Shown here piece by piece: positions 32,970 to 41,961 of a DNA stretch of 64,000 nt. The stretch comes from an uncultured Clostridia bacterium. GTDB taxonomy: Bacteria; Bacillota; Clostridia; Lachnospirales; Lachnospiraceae. Below the pieces are notes generated by a model. That model saw only the letters and a list, made by a program, of their open reading frames with translations. It was not told the DNA's origin and did no database searches. The stretch lies in NCBI GenBank assembly GCA_947643415.1, contig CANRWA010000013.1, forward strand, positions 1 through 64,000, given 5' to 3'. Both the position numbers and the translations under genes were made by a program. Positions within the stretch are counted from its first letter, which is position 1. Each line of letters starts with the position of its first letter.

Positions 32970-33489
32970 ACACTGCTTCCTCCGTATAAAATGTCACTTC
33001 CGGTTCCTCCGCTCCCTCAAATCCCACCGTTGCAAACAGGCATGGTACTTTTGGCAGCATTAACTTTTCAGCCATAGAAATGCGGGGAAGGACAATAATA
33101 TACTTTAAGTCATCCTGTGGCTGCAAAAGCCTTAACAGGCTTTCTTCCCCCTCGTACAGCACTACAATCTCATATCCTACATTTTCTTTTAAGAAAAATA
33201 TCTGGGATGGGTAGACTGCCGGGTAATGTGCCATCGGGTCCACATAGTCAATAAACTTTAACAGCACCCACACCGCCAGTATGGTACGCTGGTCCGGTCT
33301 GCATAAGGAATCCAGTCCCACATAGTACCCACCGCCCACATCTGCCACCCGCATCTGCTTCTTTAAGTTCCTTATAATACGTTCCGCTGTCTGTGGCGGC
33401 TTCTGCAGCATCCTTATAAGCTGTGTTTTGGGCAGTACTCCGTACTGGGACAACCACTTGACCACATACTGTTCCTCCTTCAGCAGCAT
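32845..33489 (-). CDS. Conserved island hypothetical protein with winged-helix start (214 aa)
   Basis: The N-terminal ~55 residues look like a winged helix (VVKWLSQYGVLPKTQLIRML ... AERIIRNLKKQMRVADVGGG), followed by an alpha/beta domain (TILAVWVLLKFIDYVDP, IFFLKENVGYEIVVLYEGEE, KYIIVLPRIS). It is close in build to the DUF5697 group of conjugative elements, but not certainly so. AGAGGTGA precedes the ATG. The last ~41 codons overlap the next gene in a different frame, and the tail (GSDPSGKGLLSGAPAADGI) looks unstructured, as expected for overprinting. Confidence 0.65.
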   Translation of the reverse strand: MLLKEEQYVVKWLSQYGVLPKTQLIRMLQKPPQTAERIIRNLKKQMRVADVGGGYYVGLDSLCRPDQRTILAVWVLLKFIDYVDPMAHYPAVYPSQIFFLKENVGYEIVVLYEGEESLLRLLQPQDDLKYIIVLPRISMAEKLMLPKVPCLFATVGFEGAEEPEVTFYTEEAVYGTEQFLSKGVRQGRKNGREAVGSDPSGKGLLSGAPAADGI

Positions 33490-33552
33490 TGTTTCACCTC
33501 TTTTCTGTGCGTATTTTCTCCCAAATGCGTATTCCGCAAAAAATACGCATTC

Positions 33553-36159
33553 CTACTTCCCTGCCATTTCCTGACCTTTCTGGCGTTCCTTTAGGATTGC
33601 CTCCAGTTCGGCACGGTCTGTCGTAATCATCTCCTGCTCTTCCCTAGAAGCCTTGATGACCACCGGCACCTTGTTGTTATTGGAGTACACCAGCGCCTCC
33701 CCTCTCTCAAACTGGGTAATGGAACGGATTTCCGCCTGCGTCAGTTTCAGCACCTCTTTCACATAGCGTGCCTCATCCGGCTCCAGATTGAGAATAATCT
33801 TGTTCTTGCTGTTATTCACAATCGCCCTGCCGTACTTGCCATCCTCCAGACTGAAAAAGTCCGACAAATCCTGCGTCGCCGAGATCGCCGCCCCGCCAAA
33901 CCCGCGGATAGTCTTAAAGATGGTCAGGCAGAACTCCGCTGCCATCCGGTTCGAGGATGCCCCCACCAGCTGCCAGATTTCATCAATCATAATCGCTTTC
34001 TTTTTCGTACGGTCTGACTTTACCTTGTCCCATACATAGTCCAGGGCAATCATCATCCCCACCGGCAGGAGTTTCCCCTTCAGCTCCGACAAATCCAGCA
34101 CAATGTACTTGTTGCTCAAATCCACGTTGGTCTGCCGGTTAAAGGACTGTGCCGAACCGGTCACAAACCGGCTTACAATCACAGCAATCCGCTGTGTCAT
34201 CGGGTTTTCCTTCAGGTTCTTATGCAAATCCCCTAAAACCGGCATTTTCTTCATGACCGGCGGACTGACAGCCGCATCCCGATACAGGCTGTCGTTATCG
34301 TGGGTAATCCCCACATCCCCGTAAGTTTTAATCAATGCTTCATCTAACATCTGCTCCTCCTCATTGCTCATATCCGGTATGAGAAGGGAAAAGAAAATCA
34401 TCAGCTGCTGGATCTTCCTTGCCAGCATCGAATCCATCTCGCTGTAGTCCATCTCATCAATCAGCTCCATTTCCGGTGTGATGGTATGCCGGATTTCCAT
34501 GATGTTGATACAGTGCGGGGAACCGGGGGCGATCTTGATAAACTGGCCCCCAATCTGGTTACATGCCCTGCGGAACTCATGCCTCTTGATCGGCGCAATG
34601 ATAAAGCACTGGATGCCACGCATTCTCATCCTGAGTGCTAAAAGCTGCAGGGTAAAGGTCTTTCCCGCCCCGCTGGTTCCCAACAAGTTGAGGTTGGCAT
34701 TCTTATTCTTCTTTGTATTGAATAAATCCACGATGCAGAGGGAATTGTTATGCCGGTTGACACCTAACAGAACCCCGGAATCATCCGACATCTCAAAACT
34801 GGTAAACATGTAGGTGGAAGCCGCCCCGCTGGTCAGCACGTTCCGCTTTGCCTTCTTTTCCAGTGACGGAGCAATCTTTACCAATGGCATTACCGTGCGA
34901 AGTGCTGCCTCCTGCTGAAACCGGCAGTCACTGATATACATATCCATAGACTTGAGCATATCGGTCATCTGCTGCTTCCGCCACATCAGTTCCTCATAGG
35001 TCTTTCCGGATATGCTCACAAACACGGACAGAAAAAACAAATCTTCGTTATTGCTGGCAATCCCATGCTTGATATAGTAGCCTGCCTGGATGGAACTGGT
35101 CAGTTCCTCATAATCCGTACTGGTATCCTGCATATCCTTTAACTTCGTGCGGTTCAGCCGGATTCTCTGTGCCACCTTGTCAATGGCACGGCTGCGGTTT
35201 TCCCTTGTCAGGAATACATCAATGTCAATCCCGTCCCCGGCGTTGATCAGCGACGACATCCAGCCGCCACGCACCCTGCCCGGATACCCGTTCCCCTTGA
35301 TAAACAAAAAGGAATAGTACAGCCCGTCCATTATAATATAGTTGTGATGGGACAGGTCAATCCCCCTGGGTGCCAGAAAATGGCTGATGCGGATTTTGGG
35401 TATTTGATCAACACCAATCACCTTATTCTTTGCCGCCATTGTATCAATTACCACCCGGTTCACCCGGCTCTGGAACGGCTCATCCACGCAGGAACAGCGA
35501 TTGAAGAACATATAAAGCATCTCTGCTGCTGCCTCATCCTCATCCCTGTTTTTTATGATGGAATTACCACACTGAAGAAAATATGCCTTTGCATTCTGCT
35601 CTGCCGCATTTAGCATCCCATATACCTGCGAGTAGTCACCTGCATCGCCCCGTCGCATCTCCTCATACTGGAAAATCAGAAAGAACCGCCTCGTAAGTGC
35701 CTCCCTGCTTCCCACATCCTTAATCAGACGGAGATACCCCCTTGCCAGTTTCCGGCACGCCTCACTCTCCTCTGCCGCCAAATCCTCCTGTACCATTGAA
35801 ATGTGCTTATCCGAATCCGCCTTTCTCGTAATGCTCTTAAACTGCATCCGCACCGGGGAAATCTTTAGCCAGCTGGAAAACGAGGAGATAATGTTAAACT
35901 GCTCCTCCCCGGACCGCAGCATAAAGTTGATTGGCTCAATCTCCAGAATCTTAATATACCTGCCATCCGTAGTCTCAATAATCCCGTTGGCAATGTTCTT
36001 TACCGGAATAAAATCCTGCACAAACTCAAGTTTCTCCTGCTTTGTTTTCTTCCTGCGCTCCTGTCTTTTTCCTGCCACTCCGTTCTGTCCCTGTGCCTTT
36101 CTTTTTCTTTTCTGCTTTTTTCTTTTTTGGTCGTTTCTTTTTAAGCTGCTTCTGGTCAT
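33553..36159 (-). CDS. VirB4/TraE-family conjugation ATPase (868 aa)
   Basis: Cytoplasmic motor of the type IV secretion channel. The N-terminal ~55 residues are extremely Lys/Arg-rich and overlap the PrgI gene. The VirB4 N-domain follows from KLEFVQDFIPVKNIANGIIE. The C-terminal ATPase has Walker A LLGTSGAGKTFTLQLLALR, Walker B KKAIMIDEIWQLVG and the motif FGGAAISATQDLSDFF. GGAGGG lies 12 nt before the ATG at 36159; a TTG at 36171 is the alternative start. Length is typical of TcpF/VirB4 in Gram-positive conjugative elements. Confidence 0.92.
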   Translation of the reverse strand: MTRSSLKRNDQKRKKQKRKRKAQGQNGVAGKRQERRKKTKQEKLEFVQDFIPVKNIANGIIETTDGRYIKILEIEPINFMLRSGEEQFNIISSFSSWLKISPVRMQFKSITRKADSDKHISMVQEDLAAEESEACRKLARGYLRLIKDVGSREALTRRFFLIFQYEEMRRGDAGDYSQVYGMLNAAEQNAKAYFLQCGNSIIKNRDEDEAAAEMLYMFFNRCSCVDEPFQSRVNRVVIDTMAAKNKVIGVDQIPKIRISHFLAPRGIDLSHHNYIIMDGLYYSFLFIKGNGYPGRVRGGWMSSLINAGDGIDIDVFLTRENRSRAIDKVAQRIRLNRTKLKDMQDTSTDYEELTSSIQAGYYIKHGIASNNEDLFFLSVFVSISGKTYEELMWRKQQMTDMLKSMDMYISDCRFQQEAALRTVMPLVKIAPSLEKKAKRNVLTSGAASTYMFTSFEMSDDSGVLLGVNRHNNSLCIVDLFNTKKNKNANLNLLGTSGAGKTFTLQLLALRMRMRGIQCFIIAPIKRHEFRRACNQIGGQFIKIAPGSPHCINIMEIRHTITPEMELIDEMDYSEMDSMLARKIQQLMIFFSLLIPDMSNEEEQMLDEALIKTYGDVGITHDNDSLYRDAAVSPPVMKKMPVLGDLHKNLKENPMTQRIAVIVSRFVTGSAQSFNRQTNVDLSNKYIVLDLSELKGKLLPVGMMIALDYVWDKVKSDRTKKKAIMIDEIWQLVGASSNRMAAEFCLTIFKTIRGFGGAAISATQDLSDFFSLEDGKYGRAIVNNSKNKIILNLEPDEARYVKEVLKLTQAEIRSITQFERGEALVYSNNNKVPVVIKASREEQEMITTDRAELEAILKERQKGQEMAGK

Positions 36160-36478
36160 ATTTATATCCAACCCTCCTGAAATGTAATTTTCTCCTGTTC
36201 ACCGCATACCGGATTATGTGACTGGCATACTGAAACAAGGAATCCCCGTCAATGCCCATCATGGACAACACCCCCAACGGGAGTAAAGTCAGTGTCATCA
36301 CCACAATCCGGATTTTCACGGGCATCGGTATCAGCATCAGCTCCGGATACCCCACCAGCGCCACCAGAATCCCCGTCTCCACCGCATTCCTGACTTCCAG
36401 CATACCGCCCATGATCTTGCCGGAATCCGTGTAGTTTGCTGGAATCGCATAAATGTTGCTGTATTCTCTTTCTTCCAT
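36026..36478 (-). CDS. PrgI-family membrane protein (150 aa)
   Basis: Two membrane segments (TGILVALVGYPELMLIP and IRIVVMTLTLLPLGVLSMMG) after a short N-terminus (YSNIYAIPANYTDSGKIMGGM), the build of PrgI/VirB3-like components of Gram-positive conjugation channels. The C-terminal ~45 residues are Lys-rich (KKKRPKKKKAEKKKKG). The last ~134 bp overlap the VirB4 gene in another frame; both frames encode basic low-complexity sequence there. GGGAGGT precedes the ATG just after the upstream stop. Confidence 0.85.
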   Translation of the reverse strand: MEEREYSNIYAIPANYTDSGKIMGGMLEVRNAVETGILVALVGYPELMLIPMPVKIRIVVMTLTLLPLGVLSMMGIDGDSLFQYASHIIRYAVNRRKLHFRRVGYKYDQKQLKKKRPKKKKAEKKKKGTGTERSGRKKTGAQEENKAGET

Positions 36479-36480
36479 CG

Positions 36481-38490
36481 CTACCTCCCTAATCTGTATA
36501 TCTTAGCTGTCGTCTTATATCTTCCCATGCGCAATGCCTGCTGATGGTCAGGAACAAAGATATCTACCCGGTGGATGTCATTCTCAATCCCTTTGCCGCC
36601 CCTGTCTTCCACGGTATACATCGTTCCTTTTATCATGATCTGCGTTCCAAAGGGATAGTGGCTGGACATTGCCACCATACCCGTAGCCGGTTTTTTTCCG
36701 CTTGCCGTATTGCCGCCTGCCCATTTCCCACAGCACTTTTCACAGTTACAGTAATGTGTCACCTCTACCTCAATGGTATAAAGTGGCTCTCCATAGGAAA
36801 TGTTCGGGGACACTGCAGCATTATAATCCACTCCTGCTGGTCTGCGCAACACCAGAGAGCCTGCATAACTTGGCGTATTCAACACCACTCCTTTGCCACT
36901 GGTACAGTGAACCCACATCCCCGTACCCTTCTTATCATAACCGGCAAACATCAGCACATGGCTCCATGCCTTTCCACCGGAACCGGCAAGAAACCCCAAA
37001 TCCCCCGGAAGCAGTTCCGCCTTTGTCACCGCTGTGGTCTTGGGATACTGCCCGGATGTGCCAGCCCCGATATCCACTCCCATGGCGGTGCTGTAAGTCC
37101 ATGCCGTAAATCCACTGCAGTCCAGCCCATAGGGACGGATAGTTCCCGTGGAACTGGAGCCTGCCGCTGTTACCAGTTTGGGCGTATTCCACTCCTCATT
37201 CCAGCCGGGATCGCTTTTCCCGCCCCAAAAATATGGCACCTTCCCAACTAACGAAAGTGCCGTGGATAAAATATGTTTTCTGGTATCATTGCAGTTCTGG
37301 CTGTTCACAAAATCAACCAGTTCCTGATCCGTCAGACTGACATTCTCCCCGCTTCCCAAAGAACCATACAGAGCCATCTTCAGTGCTTTCGCCATGTTTT
37401 CGATTGCTTCCCGGTAGGTAATGCCAAACTGGTCATAAGCAGCATCCAGATCAATCCCAAACGCTTTCGTAATCACCGAGCTGTCAAAGGGCTGAATGGT
37501 ACACTCCACATATTTCACTGTTTCCGTCGCAGGCTTCAGCATCTGCGTCCCTTTCTTCCGGTAGTAAGTCTCCTTCTTTGTCCCAGTAATCTCTCCCGCT
37601 CCATACACAGGCACCTTGACGGTTACCTTCTCATAGGCATCCACTGTAATTTCCTGATCACTGGTAAGCGGCTTGTCCTTCACATAATACGTCTTTTCTT
37701 CCAGACTGTACTGGTAAACCGGTTCCCCGCCTGCCATCCCGATTTTCTTCCTGCCAGTCACTATCTTTACTTTTTTTGATTTGTATGTATCATAAGTAAC
37801 CGGCACCTGCCTTGTCGTCTCCTTTTCCGCCTGCGTTACCGGAAACATCTCCCCGGAAACACCCTCCAGCTTTGCAATCATGTCCTCTTTGCTGACGTTC
37901 TGCTGCTGCATGGAAGCAGAATAGGCAGCTAAAATATAGCACACATCATAGCCTGCCGAACCCTGTGCATGGTTGATAAGGGCCTCCATCGATTCCTCAT
38001 AATCATACCCGCCATCCAAAATCGCTTTTTCCACCTTTGCCAGTGCCTGGTCATAGGCATCGTCCACCACAGCAGACACCGCTTCTGCCAGTTCATCATA
38101 CTTTCCCTGAAGGGTTGCACCCTCTGCCGGCTTTGTCCCATCCAGCCCAAAGATGCTGTTCGACACAATAGATGGCAGGGACACCACCATCGTAATGAGT
38201 ATCAGCAGTGCCAGACAAATGCAGATGAGTACCTTAAACAGCGAATGACGCATCGACCACGCTGCGGAAAGAACCGCTCCCCACGGACCGCCTGCCGCTG
38301 TGCCTGCTGCTATCTCCGACACCGCCTTGCCGCTTTTCACCCCTGCTTTTACCGTGGCTGCCGCTGCGTTTGCTGTCGCCTGCTTTGCCGCATCCTGCCC
38401 GGCACGGCCTGCCGCCTTTGCCATCTGACCAGCTGCCCGACCGAAATTGTCGCTGCCATCCCCCATCTGCTGTTTCTCTGGTTCTGCCAT
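36481..38490 (-). CDS. Conjugation peptidoglycan hydrolase: NlpC/P60 plus 3D domain (669 aa)
   Basis: Ala/Lys-rich N-terminus, then a membrane helix (VLICICLALLILITMVVSLP, about residue 95) and an extracytoplasmic region. An NlpC/P60 domain has the catalytic Cys in GLDCSGFTAW and His in WSHVLMFAGYD. The C-terminal 3D domain has THYCNCEKCCG, the GTQIMIKG loop and VEDRGGKG-NDIHRVDIF. The two-domain enzyme would open the cell wall for the channel, as VirB1 or CD1107-like proteins do. The ATG at 38490 has GAGGTGA 7 nt upstream; the GTG further up is less likely. Confidence 0.88.
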   Translation of the reverse strand: MAEPEKQQMGDGSDNFGRAAGQMAKAAGRAGQDAAKQATANAAAATVKAGVKSGKAVSEIAAGTAAGGPWGAVLSAAWSMRHSLFKVLICICLALLILITMVVSLPSIVSNSIFGLDGTKPAEGATLQGKYDELAEAVSAVVDDAYDQALAKVEKAILDGGYDYEESMEALINHAQGSAGYDVCYILAAYSASMQQQNVSKEDMIAKLEGVSGEMFPVTQAEKETTRQVPVTYDTYKSKKVKIVTGRKKIGMAGGEPVYQYSLEEKTYYVKDKPLTSDQEITVDAYEKVTVKVPVYGAGEITGTKKETYYRKKGTQMLKPATETVKYVECTIQPFDSSVITKAFGIDLDAAYDQFGITYREAIENMAKALKMALYGSLGSGENVSLTDQELVDFVNSQNCNDTRKHILSTALSLVGKVPYFWGGKSDPGWNEEWNTPKLVTAAGSSSTGTIRPYGLDCSGFTAWTYSTAMGVDIGAGTSGQYPKTTAVTKAELLPGDLGFLAGSGGKAWSHVLMFAGYDKKGTGMWVHCTSGKGVVLNTPSYAGSLVLRRPAGVDYNAAVSPNISYGEPLYTIEVEVTHYCNCEKCCGKWAGGNTASGKKPATGMVAMSSHYPFGTQIMIKGTMYTVEDRGGKGIENDIHRVDIFVPDHQQALRMGRYKTTAKIYRLGR

Positions 38491-38571
38491 TGTTATCACC
38501 TCATTTCTCTGTATCTCTTACTCCGTTCTTTATAAATCCACCAATCCAGCCATTACCATCAGCTTTTACTA

Positions 38572-40656
38572 TCAACCTTTTCGCCTCGGAGCTCTTGCTG
38601 CTAAATGCTCCCGTTTCTTTGGCTCTGCATACCGCTCTGGTGTACTCCGGTAACGGACCGATTCCACGGAAACAGTCCTCACGCTGTCGCCATCGTATAT
38701 CGGTTTTCCATCCTCATATACCGGCTTTCTGTCCACAGATGCCTCTCCATGAATGGCATACCACTGACCGCCCCTGCTGTCCTCATATACCTGATAATCG
38801 CCACGGGGCGCTGCATACTGGGATGTATCATAAAACCTTGTTCCCGAACCGTCACTATGCCAGACTTCCATCTGTCCTTCCAGCCATCTCGAACCATCCA
38901 CAGAAGATACCTGCTGTTCGTATCCCGTCATGAATATCTGGAACTGAGACTGGTTATAGGCATCTGCAGCCTCCCCAGACTCAAATACAGGTGTCTGTGC
39001 GTGTTGCTGCATTGCATACCAGTCCACACCATCGGATGCCTGTATGCTGCCATGTGGGGCATCCGGCTCCTCATAAAAGGCACTGCTGTACCACAGGGAA
39101 TTTCCACCTTCTGTAGATGCCTCCAGTACACCCTCATCCACGGTACGGAGCATCGTATCCTCCGGCAGTTCCGGAAACATCTCATGGATTCTTGCTGCCT
39201 CAGATATATCTCCTGCAAATCCCGGTGTGCCAAAGAAAGCGCCTGCGCCATCCCCGGCTGCTGTCTGATACCACATGCTTCCATCCGAAGCCTCCACAAG
39301 AGCTGACGCCCCCTCCGGTTTCTCAAACTGGTTTTTATCATACAGGTTCAGTTCTGCCATTTTTCCATCCGGCATCATTGCCGTGGTACTGATCTTCCCT
39401 CCGGAAATCTGCGTATCCTTTAGCGGAACGCCCTTTAGCTGGGGCATGTAATTGGCAAGGCTTTTATCTGCAATCTCCCCGCCAATCGTCCCGGACATCT
39501 TCGGATTTCTGGATGCCACAGAGGAAATGGAATCCCCTGTCAGAGTGGCACCGTTTCTTGCGGCAATCCCGCCAAAGGTCCTGCCCACAAATCCAAGACC
39601 GCCGCCGGCTCCCATGCGGATACCGCCATCCACAACCGCATCCCGAACATAACTGTTACTTTTGAATTTACCGGCGAATCCAGCAGCAGCCGCTCCTGCA
39701 CCCGTCGCCGCTGCACTGCTTCCACCGCCAAAGACACTGCCGGCACTTCTTGCACCACTGCCAAGACCGCTCACTGCCCTCGCTGCCATCATCAGTTCCA
39801 GCCCCATGCCGCTTCCGGTCTGGGCAACATTCAGCCCCATCGCTGCCAGATAGCTGTCAAACTTCTGTGCCGTCTTCAGAAAGGCAATGGCACAGAACAG
39901 CCATAGGAAAATGCTTCCATTACCGTTCGACAGTTCTCCGCCATTTCCCACGTACTGGCCAACCGAGGTCGAAAATCCCCGTAAAAACCACACATTCATC
40001 ACCAGCAGTAAAAGCTGGGAACCTACCATCCGGCACCATGACTTAAAAACCGGCACCGTTGCTTTGGATGCCCCCATCGAAAAAGCAAGCGGCGAGGTAT
40101 AACAGAGAACCCCCACCACAATGTACCTCTCCATGGTTTCCAACAGCAGCTTGAAATAATTCCATCCCAGTGCAATCATCAGGATGACTAAAAGCAGCAG
40201 GCCAACCACCGTTGCAATGGAGACAATCGTTGTCATTCCGTTTTTCAGGGCATTCTCCACCCCCGCAAAGGTAAAGTCCTCTTTGTTCATCTTCAGTTCC
40301 AGCAGCGCCGTATAAGGTGCCGTGGCAATATTCAGAGTAATCTGAAAAATCGGTTTCGCATACCCAATCAGAAGGGCAGACAGGCTGCTCCTGGCTAACA
40401 GCGTCCACGGGTTCTCCGCCTCCGTAACCGGTCCGCCAAACACCCGGAACAGCTGCCACACCGTTATTAAAAAAAGAACTGCCCATGCGGTATACTGCAT
40501 TACCGTAAATGCCTTTGTGACAAAAGGAAAATACTCCTCCATAGCGGTCATATCCGTTCCCAGTGCATCCAGAAATAAACCGGATACGGCATCCATGATC
40601 TCTGACACAATGCTGCTGATCCATGTGACAATCCCTTCAAATATCCAGTCAAGCAT
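38572..40656 (-). CDS. VirB6/TrbL-like polytopic conjugation protein (694 aa)
   Basis: The N-terminal ~290 residues contain about six membrane segments, for example AVLFLITVWQLFRVFGG, TIVSIATVVGLLLLVILMIAL and GSQLLLLVMNVWFLRGF. This is the build of VirB6/TrbL inner-membrane channel proteins of Gram-positive conjugative elements. The second half is soluble: an Ala/Gly-rich stretch (SSAAATGAGAAAAGFAG) followed by repeated W-Y-containing units (SMWYQTAAG, SLWYSSAFY, WYAMQQHAQ, QWYAIHGEA) that look like degenerate repeats of ~45 residues. GGGAGGTGG lies before the ATG. The gene follows the VirB2-like gene. Confidence 0.85.
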   Translation of the reverse strand: MLDWIFEGIVTWISSIVSEIMDAVSGLFLDALGTDMTAMEEYFPFVTKAFTVMQYTAWAVLFLITVWQLFRVFGGPVTEAENPWTLLARSSLSALLIGYAKPIFQITLNIATAPYTALLELKMNKEDFTFAGVENALKNGMTTIVSIATVVGLLLLVILMIALGWNYFKLLLETMERYIVVGVLCYTSPLAFSMGASKATVPVFKSWCRMVGSQLLLLVMNVWFLRGFSTSVGQYVGNGGELSNGNGSIFLWLFCAIAFLKTAQKFDSYLAAMGLNVAQTGSGMGLELMMAARAVSGLGSGARSAGSVFGGGSSAAATGAGAAAAGFAGKFKSNSYVRDAVVDGGIRMGAGGGLGFVGRTFGGIAARNGATLTGDSISSVASRNPKMSGTIGGEIADKSLANYMPQLKGVPLKDTQISGGKISTTAMMPDGKMAELNLYDKNQFEKPEGASALVEASDGSMWYQTAAGDGAGAFFGTPGFAGDISEAARIHEMFPELPEDTMLRTVDEGVLEASTEGGNSLWYSSAFYEEPDAPHGSIQASDGVDWYAMQQHAQTPVFESGEAADAYNQSQFQIFMTGYEQQVSSVDGSRWLEGQMEVWHSDGSGTRFYDTSQYAAPRGDYQVYEDSRGGQWYAIHGEASVDRKPVYEDGKPIYDGDSVRTVSVESVRYRSTPERYAEPKKREHLAARAPRRKG

Positions 40657-40724
40657 TTTTTACCACCTCCCTGTCTGCCTGACTCCTAACCCATGCAAAA
40701 ACTTCGATCCATCATGGGTACTTC

Positions 40725-41105
40725 TCAGCCTTTGTAGCTTCCACCGGCAATCAGTGGCTGCAGGTACGCTACAATAAAGCCAAGTGAATTGAGCACAATC
40801 CATGTGACTACAATCCGCTTGAGCCAGCTGGTCGCTTCATCCACAGCACGCTGGTTTCTGGAAATCATCCGGACAATCAGGGCAATGGCTGCCGCTGTCA
40901 CACCCACAATGGTGCTGATGCCGATAATCTCACCATACACGTCTTTCATGATGGTGGAAAACCGGTTCCAGATGGTATCCCCACCGCCCTTATCCTTTGC
41001 CGCCAGAACCGGCTGCAGGGAAATGAGCATCATAGATAACATCCCCACAGCAGACCAGTAAACAGTCCGCAGGCGGTTACCTCCCGCTTTCAGTTTCTTT
41101 ACCAT
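40725..41105 (-). CDS. VirB2-like pilin / small channel protein (126 aa)
   Basis: A cleavable signal-like segment (YWSAVGMLSMMLISLQPVLAA) followed by two membrane helices (EIIGISTIVGVTAAAIALIV and RIVVTWIVLNSLGFIVAYL) separated by a short basic loop. This is the size and layout of VirB2/TrbC pilin-like proteins, and it sits right upstream of the VirB6-like gene, which is the usual position. AAAGGAGGT precedes the ATG. Confidence 0.82.
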   Translation of the reverse strand: MVKKLKAGGNRLRTVYWSAVGMLSMMLISLQPVLAAKDKGGGDTIWNRFSTIMKDVYGEIIGISTIVGVTAAAIALIVRMISRNQRAVDEATSWLKRIVVTWIVLNSLGFIVAYLQPLIAGGSYKG

Positions 41106-41145
41106 GCTTCAACCTCCTTTGCATGTCTGCTTCGGAACAAGGCAT

Positions 41146-41190
41146 AAAAAAATACCGCTCCAAAAGCTGGAAAGCTCTCAAAACGGCGTT
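41146..41190 (-). terminator. Probable terminator between the regulator and conjugation genes
   Basis: On the minus strand ACGCCGTTTTGAGAGC...GCTTTTGGAGCGGT folds with several G-U pairs and is followed by ATTTTTTT. It could separate the upstream regulatory genes from the transfer genes. Confidence 0.45.
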
Positions 41191-41330
41191 TTTGCCTGTG
41201 TTCCCTATTGATTTGTTCTTTATCCCGTGGGCATCTCCCACTTTTGGACAATACCACTATACACTTTTTTCATTTGCATGTCATCGGCTGGGGTGTGCCA
41301 ATTTTATGCCAATTTAGTGACATGAAGATT

Positions 41331-41759
41331 TCACCCTATCCCCTCAATCAGTGCCACCAACTCCAGCCACACATCCACATCGCTGTCTGGAGCCGCCCAC
41401 AACCGGATAGACAATATCGTAATTGCCTGCTGTTTAAGCCGGTAATAATGCCTTGATGACATATCCAGCCGATACAACAGTTCATGATGGCTCAATTTCT
41501 CCGGCGCTATGTAGGTCAGGTAAATCAACTGGTACAGCCTCTCCCCATTCTCCGGCTTTTTCTTCAGCACAGTAAGCGCCTCATTCACTCGGTCCAGAAG
41601 CAGCCTTGACTTTTTTACCCCTTCCAGTCTGCTCTCCAGTTTCCGGTTTCCCCATGACATCTCCAAATCTACCTGCTCCAACAACGTATCCAGCCCCTCA
41701 AAAGGTTTTTCCAGCTCACTGGCAACATTTCTCCGGAAAGCATTCCAAAAGCCACACAA
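41331..41759 (-). CDS. Sigma-like/ArpU-type regulator, C-terminal piece of a frameshifted gene (142 aa)
   Basis: The helical protein (NVASELEKPFEGLDTLLEQV) ends in a region 4-like helix-turn-helix (PEKLSHHELLYRLDMSSRHYYRLKQQAITILSIRLW), as in ArpU and other late-gene regulators of phages and mobile elements. The first ten residues (MCGFWNAFRR) are the shifted reading of the preceding ORF's end. The natural junction PE|NVASELEKPF shows that one extra A in GAGAAATG (about 41730-41737) splits a single gene. No good ribosome binding site is seen for the ATG at 41759. Confidence 0.65.
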   Translation of the reverse strand: MCGFWNAFRRNVASELEKPFEGLDTLLEQVDLEMSWGNRKLESRLEGVKKSRLLLDRVNEALTVLKKKPENGERLYQLIYLTYIAPEKLSHHELLYRLDMSSRHYYRLKQQAITILSIRLWAAPDSDVDVWLELVALIEGIG

Positions 41760-41961
41760 TCGTCCGGTAATGCTGCAACAGCATCATGGTGTTGTGGTAG
41801 GTATTCTTCTTCTTTTCCTTCCTTGCCTCCCTGACTTTCTCATCGTCAATCCCGGCATCTGGCAAAATCCCCCGGTGCGTCAACAGGCCAATGACCGCCT
41901 CCGACTGTGCCTGCTTCTTTTCCTGCTGCTGTATCATTTCACTCTCTTTATTCATACTCAT
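41716..41961 (-). CDS. Sigma-like/ArpU-type regulator, N-terminal piece of a frameshifted gene (81 aa)
   Basis: N-terminal half of the regulator continued at 41331-41759: a charged start, then KKKNTYHNTMMLLQHYRTIVWLLECFPE, after which the frame is lost (KCCQ). Joined, the product is about 210 residues. AAAGGAGAG precedes the ATG at 41961, and the gene overlaps the end of the 41948-43027 gene by 14 bp. The protein is either inactive or restored by +1 frameshifting, or the base is an assembly error. Confidence 0.6.
   Translation of the reverse strand: MSMNKESEMIQQQEKKQAQSEAVIGLLTHRGILPDAGIDDEKVREARKEKKKNTYHNTMMLLQHYRTIVWLLECFPEKCCQ

Noticed and set aside
36544-37251. Plus-strand 235-codon ORF
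   Set aside because: Complementary to the NlpC/3D hydrolase; His/Cys/Arg-rich shadow composition, no motif.
38605-39306. Plus-strand 233-codon ORF
   Set aside because: Shadow of the VirB6-like gene with no recognisable features.
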